Shown here: positions 60,063 through 64,000 of the stretch, piece by piece
Layout of the letters: every line of letters begins with the position of its first letter
Position numbering within the stretch: position 1 is the stretch's first letter
NCBI RefSeq assembly: GCF_900120175.1
Contig: NZ_FQLF01000005.1
Span: 374,501-438,500, forward strand
Direction of reading: 5' to 3'
DNA length: 64,000 nucleotides
Source: Oceanicoccus sp. KOV_DT_Chl
GTDB lineage: Bacteria; Pseudomonadota; Gammaproteobacteria; Pseudomonadales; Dasaniaceae
Translations under genes and position numbers: made by a program
The notes under the pieces: generated by a model
What the model saw: only the letters and a program-made list of their open reading frames with translations
What the model was told of the DNA's origin: nothing
Databases searched by the model: none

Positions 60063-60767
60063 ATGCCAGTAAATTCTGTCGCTCAACTAGAGAAAGAAAT
60101 CGCCCAGCTTCAAGCCCAATTGGAAAAAGCTGTAGCAAAAGAAGCAACTAATGCTGCCAAAGCTGCTGACAAAGCTGCCAAAGCCGCCGCCAAAACCAAA
60201 GCTGCACTTGCTGCTGCAGGTAAAAAACTAGCCGCTGCTCGCAGCAAAGCTAAAGCCAAACCAACAGCGACGGCCAAAGCACAAGTGGCTAAAGCTCGCG
60301 AAGCGGTTGCTAATGCAACAGCTGCCAACAATGCCGCTAAAACTGTCGCTAAAGAAGCTAAAGCCGCTGCTACTACTGCTAAAGCAAGCGCTGCAAAAGG
60401 TGCCGCCGTTGCTAAAGCTGAAGCTGCTGCACAGAAAGCTTTAGACAAAGCTGCTGCTGCTAAAGCCAAGAAGGCTGCTGCTAAAGCTAAAGTTGCTGCC
60501 AAGAAAGCAGCAATTAAAGAAAAAGCCGCTGCCAAAAAAGCGGCTGTAAAAGCTAAAGCCGCTGCCAAGCAGGCCGCTGCTAAAGCCAAGGCAAAAGCCA
60601 AAAAAGCCGCTGCTAAAGCTAAAACTGCCGCTAAAAAAGCCGCAGCAAAAGAAAAAGCAAAGGCCAAGCAAGCAGCTGCCAAAGCCAAGAAGACTGCGAC
60701 TAAAAAGCCTGCCAAGAAAAAAGCAAGAAAAGCTAAAGCTGCCAAAAAAGCCGCTCCGGCTAGCTAA
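60063..60767 (+). CDS. AlgP-like histone-H1-like Ala/Lys-rich protein
   Basis: After a short helical N-terminus (NSVAQLEKEIAQLQAQLEKA) the 234-residue protein is almost entirely Ala and Lys in KAAAKAK-type repeats, with a very basic end (KKPAKKKARKAKAAKKAA). This resembles AlgP (AlgR3) of Pseudomonas and the C-terminal tail of histone H1. It would bind DNA nonspecifically and may modulate transcription. AlgP is known to have changeable repeat number. An AAGGAAG ribosome site precedes the ATG and a strong hairpin terminator follows. The same region is open on the other strand only because of its composition. Confidence 0.8.
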   Translation: MPVNSVAQLEKEIAQLQAQLEKAVAKEATNAAKAADKAAKAAAKTKAALAAAGKKLAAARSKAKAKPTATAKAQVAKAREAVANATAANNAAKTVAKEAKAAATTAKASAAKGAAVAKAEAAAQKALDKAAAAKAKKAAAKAKVAAKKAAIKEKAAAKKAAVKAKAAAKQAAAKAKAKAKKAAAKAKTAAKKAAAKEKAKAKQAAAKAKKTATKKPAKKKARKAKAAKKAAPAS

Positions 60768-60784
60768 GTAAGCCTTCAGCAACT

Positions 60785-60825
60785 TAAAAAAAGGCCAATG
60801 AGAGCAATCTCATTGGCCTTTTAAT
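60785..60825. terminator. Bidirectional terminator after the AlgP-like gene
   Basis: AAGGCCAATGAGA pairs with TCTCATTGGCCTT around a short GCAA loop, with A-rich sequence before and T-rich after. It terminates the AlgP-like gene and may also serve the gene at 60881. Confidence 0.85.
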
Positions 60826-60880
60826 TTAAATCTATTTTACACCTTATAGACAGGTCAACAGCCCTTTATCACTCACGAGG

Positions 60881-62188
60881 TTACTTCCGCGCGCTCAGTT
60901 TAATCGTGCTGCGGCCATTGCCACCCACTTTACACTCCGCTTGATACTGCAACGTTCTACCGCTGGGATTTAATGCATCAAAAGGAATAACCGCTAAATA
61001 TCCACTTTCGTCATTCCCTTCCAATTCCGGTATTTGCTGATGTAACACTTGTACATTGAGCATTGTTTTGGTTTCACGCTTCAGCTCCCCAATACAAACC
61101 TCAACAATCGCGGCGGTATCGATGGCAGTAACCACTTCCGCCACGTCTTCCTCATCAACCAGGCAAGATGCCTTGAAATCTCGCTGATTGCCATCCGGAT
61201 CATTCGCTTTAAATGGAATGACCATACTAAAACGACGACCTAGCTCTGTCTCAATGGTTTTCTCTTTACTAGGCTGCTCAGCAACTTCAACGGATTTCAT
61301 TAATAAGGTTTCTGTTAGCAAGCTATCTTTACAAATGGTAAATGCACCACTGGGTAATAATTCCAACCCAATCTGTGCATCCCCTTCGGCGCTTAATTGG
61401 CAATCGGCCTGATAACGTATCACCGACCCTATACGATTCTTGACATCAAACGGAATTTTATAATAAAAACCCCTCAAATCTGGCAGCGCTTCAATTGCTT
61501 CGTCATCAAATTGAATCCGGCCATAGAGTACCGTTTCAGCACGTACTTCATCACGGCAAATGGTTAACGCGCCGGCACTTTCCAATACTAATCGCGCCTC
61601 AACATCTCCTTGTTCTGCCACCTCACATTCAATTCGGTAACGCACATCGTTGCCCAAGTCGCTTTTAGCGGTCATAGGGAGACGGTAAAAGAAACCACCA
61701 TTGCGAGGAAAAGGTTTAGAAATTTCCTGCTCAATAACGCTAACGCCATCCAGCTCATCGGTTAATTTGGTTAACTGATTGCGACAGATTTTCAATGCTT
61801 TGTCTGCATCTAGCCCCGCCTCTTCAACCTCCACCGCTTGCTGCTTTTTTTGTTCTGCTCTGGACACCTGCTCAGCAACCATGGTTGGTGCCTCGCCTGC
61901 TACCGGAAACTCATAACTGAGGGTATAACTTTTAAATCGACTATCTCTGCAAGTAATGACGAAGTAATAATGATCTGCGGTATTTTTTCGAACGATCATC
62001 TCTCCGCCTAACACATCTACACAGCGCTCGGTTCGCTCGGCATCACGTGCAGCTGCTAATAACTTGGGTTTCACTGCCTTGTATTTTTTGGGTAACCAGA
62101 TACGACTTTCATCCAGCGCCCAGCATTGGCCGCTAATAGCCACCGTTGTAATAACACTAAAAATTAAAGTAATTCTAGGGAATAACAC
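60881..62188 (-). CDS. Unknown secreted protein with repeated cysteine-pair domains
   Basis: This 435-residue protein has a signal peptide (LIFSVITTVAISGQCWA). I do not recognise the family. The mature part contains four tandem units of about 75 residues (131-205, 206-281, 282-357, 361-435). Each has a Cys at the start (ICRNQL, ICRDEV, ICKDSL, VCIGEL) and one about 54 residues on (ECEVAE, DCQLSA, SCLVDE, ECKVGG), with FxxxIPFxAxNxxG-like text between (IPFDVKNRIGS, IPFKANDPDGN, IPFDALNPSGR). Cys pairs are at 135/188, 211/263, 286/342 and 365/419; an earlier pair at 56/80 may be a divergent fifth unit. The spacing suggests disulfides within each unit and a periplasmic or surface adhesive role. 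The start is GTG. Confidence 0.7.
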   Translation of the reverse strand: MLFPRITLIFSVITTVAISGQCWALDESRIWLPKKYKAVKPKLLAAARDAERTERCVDVLGGEMIVRKNTADHYYFVITCRDSRFKSYTLSYEFPVAGEAPTMVAEQVSRAEQKKQQAVEVEEAGLDADKALKICRNQLTKLTDELDGVSVIEQEISKPFPRNGGFFYRLPMTAKSDLGNDVRYRIECEVAEQGDVEARLVLESAGALTICRDEVRAETVLYGRIQFDDEAIEALPDLRGFYYKIPFDVKNRIGSVIRYQADCQLSAEGDAQIGLELLPSGAFTICKDSLLTETLLMKSVEVAEQPSKEKTIETELGRRFSMVIPFKANDPDGNQRDFKASCLVDEEDVAEVVTAIDTAAIVEVCIGELKRETKTMLNVQVLHQQIPELEGNDESGYLAVIPFDALNPSGRTLQYQAECKVGGNGRSTIKLSARK

Positions 62189-62253
62189 GAGTTAATACTT
62201 TCCTTACAGGGATCCAATGATCAGTATAGACAATAAGCCAGGGCACCTCTGAA

Positions 62254-63396
62254 CTAATTAGCAAAGGGCGCAACACTTTTAAGAATAAGTTGAATGAGTT
62301 TAGTTTGGCGAGTCAAACCCGTTTTGGAAAAAACCGAACTGAGGTGCGATTTAGCTGTATTGCGCGATACCTCAAGTTCTTCGGAAGCTTCATCCAGTGT
62401 TAAACCATTGGCCAATAACAATGCCAGCGCAGCCTCAGCAGGAGTGAAACCAAATAAATCCGCCAGAATTTGCGCTGGTACTTGCCGGCGCTGATTGGGA
62501 TCACTGATAAAAATTGCGACTGAGGGGTTTTCTTTCCCTTCTGAAGAATCCACTAACGGCAAAGGCCTTAACAGCAAACCTAAACTGTTAGCAGCCTCCG
62601 AAGCACCAATTCGGAAAGCTTTAACAAAACCGGGTTCAGAACTGCGATGGGCTTGCAGCACTTGTTCCAACACTTGCCGAAAGGCTTTATCTTCGCTGCG
62701 CTCCCCCACATATAAACGGCCAGCTTTGACGCGTAATCTATCATTGGCTGCCAGCAACTGCCGTGCGGCTTTATTAGTGTTTAATACTTTGGCCTGATCA
62801 TCAAGAATAACCGTCCCCATCGCTAATTGATCGATAGCATCAGCATAAAATTCCCGCTCGCGTTCAGTGCGCTTGAGCTGCGAATGCAGCACGATAGACT
62901 GCTGTAGATGCGGCAGTAGCAACTGGCACAACTCAATCTCTTGCGAAGAAAAATCATCACAGCCTGTCGGCCGGGTAATCCGCAGACGTGCATTTAAACC
63001 GTCAGCGGCAACCATATCAGCGCCCATATTATGAAATACGCCTACCGGCTTCATATATTCCTGATAATACTCGGTTTCAAATAAGGCCTCACGAGGCATA
63101 AATTGCGCCAGTGTCACTACCTTTCCAGCCGGCAAGTTTACAAACGGATCCAGCTCGAAATAACTGTGTTTGTAAATTTCGCGAATATTTTCAGAGGCGA
63201 CCACGGCATTTAGAATTAACCCCGCATCCCCAACTTTTGGCGGGCGCAACAACAGGGTAGCGTAATTTGCCTGCATGGTCTGTCGCAATAACTCTAAGAA
63301 ACCATGCCATGGCTGATGTTCCAGCGGCCCTTGATAGATGGCTGTAATCAACTGATTGACGAGAGGGGAAATAAATTGAGCGCTCACAACATCCAA
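62254..63396 (-). CDS. LuxR-family transcriptional regulator with a PAS-like sensor region
   Basis: This ~380-residue protein ends with a LuxR-type helix-turn-helix: LFGFTPAEAALALLLANGLT, LDEASEELEVSRNTAKSHLS, SVFSKTGLTRQTKLIQLILK. The N-terminal part contains a putative sensor domain and a PAS-like segment (AIDQLAMGTVILDDQAKVLN, then TNKAARQLL). It is not a typical autoinducer-binding LuxR. Its ligand is unknown. The frame opens at TTG 63396, and GTG 63387 is an alternative. It is downstream of flgE but separated by the flgE terminator, so it is transcribed separately. Confidence 0.82.
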   Translation of the reverse strand: MDVVSAQFISPLVNQLITAIYQGPLEHQPWHGFLELLRQTMQANYATLLLRPPKVGDAGLILNAVVASENIREIYKHSYFELDPFVNLPAGKVVTLAQFMPREALFETEYYQEYMKPVGVFHNMGADMVAADGLNARLRITRPTGCDDFSSQEIELCQLLLPHLQQSIVLHSQLKRTEREREFYADAIDQLAMGTVILDDQAKVLNTNKAARQLLAANDRLRVKAGRLYVGERSEDKAFRQVLEQVLQAHRSSEPGFVKAFRIGASEAANSLGLLLRPLPLVDSSEGKENPSVAIFISDPNQRRQVPAQILADLFGFTPAEAALALLLANGLTLDEASEELEVSRNTAKSHLSSVFSKTGLTRQTKLIQLILKSVAPFAN

Positions 63397-63513
63397 CTTC
63401 GCTAACTAATGACGATGCATTGTCGCGGCTGGGCAATCGGCAAGTCAAGGTGAACCTTGTGGCATCCTCTCCTGCGCGTCTTGCGCTCGAGACATACCAC
63501 TCATCCTGAGCAT

Positions 63514-63543
63514 AAAAAAGGCGATGGTGTTTAAACCATCGCC
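63514..63543 (-). terminator. Rho-independent terminator after flgE
   Basis: On the minus strand GGCGATGGT pairs with ACCATCGCC around a six-base loop, followed by a T6 run. It closes the flgE (and presumably flgBCDE) transcript. Confidence 0.9.
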
Positions 63544-63562
63544 TTAAGTTACTGCCAGAAAA

Positions 63563-64000
63563 TTAACGGATATTAATGATAGCCTGCGTAACAGTATCCG
63601 CAGTTTCAATCGTCTTCGCATTGGCCTGGAAGTTCCGCTGAGCAACAATCAACCTGACCAATTCTTCTGATAAATCCACATTAGATTCTTCCAGCGCACC
63701 GGATTGGATAGCACCTAAAGTACTGGTTAGCGGCGCACCCACCACCGGCTCTCCCGACTCAAAGGATTGCGCCCACGACGTTTCGCCCAAAGCACTTAAA
63801 CCCTGTTCATTGGCAAAGGAAGCCATCGCTACCTGGCCTAAAATTAATGCCTCACCATTGGTATATCGAGCAAAAATTTCGCCGGTACTGTTAATTTCCA
63901 ATCCGCTTAACTGCCCGGTAGCGTAACCGTCCTGATCAACTGAGGAAACGGCAAAGTTACTACCAAATTGAGTAGAGGTACCTATATCGACAACAAAATC
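63563..64000 (-). CDS. flgE: Flagellar hook protein FlgE, C-terminal part
   Basis: The open frame runs off the right edge, so the N-terminus is missing. It carries the FlgE C-terminal landmarks: [60 protein letters not shown] and the terminal helix [40 protein letters not shown]. FlgE polymerises to form the hook. The flgF-like gene normally after flgE is not here; a terminator and a LuxR gene follow. It is about 49.5 kb from flgF at 13992. Confidence 0.95.
   Translation of the reverse strand, partial: DFVVDIGTSTQFGSNFAVSSVDQDGYATGQLSGLEINSTGEIFARYTNGEALILGQVAMASFANEQGLSALGETSWAQSFESGEPVVGAPLTSTLGAIQSGALEESNVDLSEELVRLIVAQRNFQANAKTIETADTVTQAIINIR

Noticed and set aside
60110-60745. 211-residue open frame opposite the AlgP-like gene
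   Set aside because: It is Ala/Leu/Phe-rich because it is the reverse strand of an Ala/Lys repeat; the plus strand has a ribosome site and terminator and matches AlgP.

Overview
The window reads as chromosome of a motile, Gram-negative, probably marine gammaproteobacterium close to the Pseudomonas/Cellvibrio/Spongiibacter radiation. The basis is family recognition only: a Pseudomonas-style flagellar layout with a sigma-54-type promoter in front of flgF, an AlgP-like histone-H1-like protein, RapA, RsmJ, DUF1244, DUF2069/WrbA/ArsC/YihY neighbours and a BaeSR/Spy system. No rRNA, tRNA, CRISPR array, insertion sequence or prophage was recognised.

Layout. (1) 1-14 kb, minus strand: flgF-G-H-I-J-K-L, followed directly by a surface-modification block: a TPR/GT9-like glycosyltransferase, a GT2-FkbM fusion, three sulfotransferase-like proteins and a DUF1796 protein. 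The position next to flgL suggests flagellin glycosylation, here possibly with sulfation. (2) 14-17 kb: an acetoacetate-decarboxylase-like protein, a short-chain dehydrogenase and an alpha/beta hydrolase. (3) 17-25 kb: an RND efflux pump behind a seven-copy heptamer repeat, two YcgR-like PilZ proteins around dgkA, and a COG4324-type aminopeptidase. (4) 25-31 kb: glpE, baeS-baeR, a Spy-like periplasmic protein, a response regulator with TPRs, and mscS. (5) 31-45.6 kb: sppA, DUF2069, wrbA, arsC, a YihY protein, a TlpA-like lipoprotein, a hybrid histidine kinase, DUF3047, DUF4124, a periplasmic binding protein, an esterase, DUF433, rsmJ, an HD protein, an AIM24-like protein and a PilZ protein. 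(6) 45.8-63.4 kb: a choice-of-anchor-I propeller protein, a MaoC-like protein with a zinc-ribbon neighbour, a zinc alcohol dehydrogenase, an MFS transporter, rapA, yeaD, nhaA, DUF4136, dinB under a LexA box, DUF1244, an AlgP-like protein, a cysteine-pair repeat protein and a LuxR regulator. (7) 63.5-64 kb: the C-terminus of flgE with its terminator.

Two large-scale points. First, flgE and flgF, adjacent in Pseudomonas, lie on the same strand in the usual order but about 49.5 kb apart; the break is at the boundary between the flgBCDE and flgFGHIJKL transcripts, and each half keeps its own signal (terminator after flgE, promoter-like site before flgF). Second, 12 genes are broken by about 16 single-base frameshifts. 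Nearly all sit in short homopolymer runs and nearly all are repaired by adding one base. That pattern looks more like indel errors in the assembly than real gene decay, so these genes are given at full length and marked as frameshifted.
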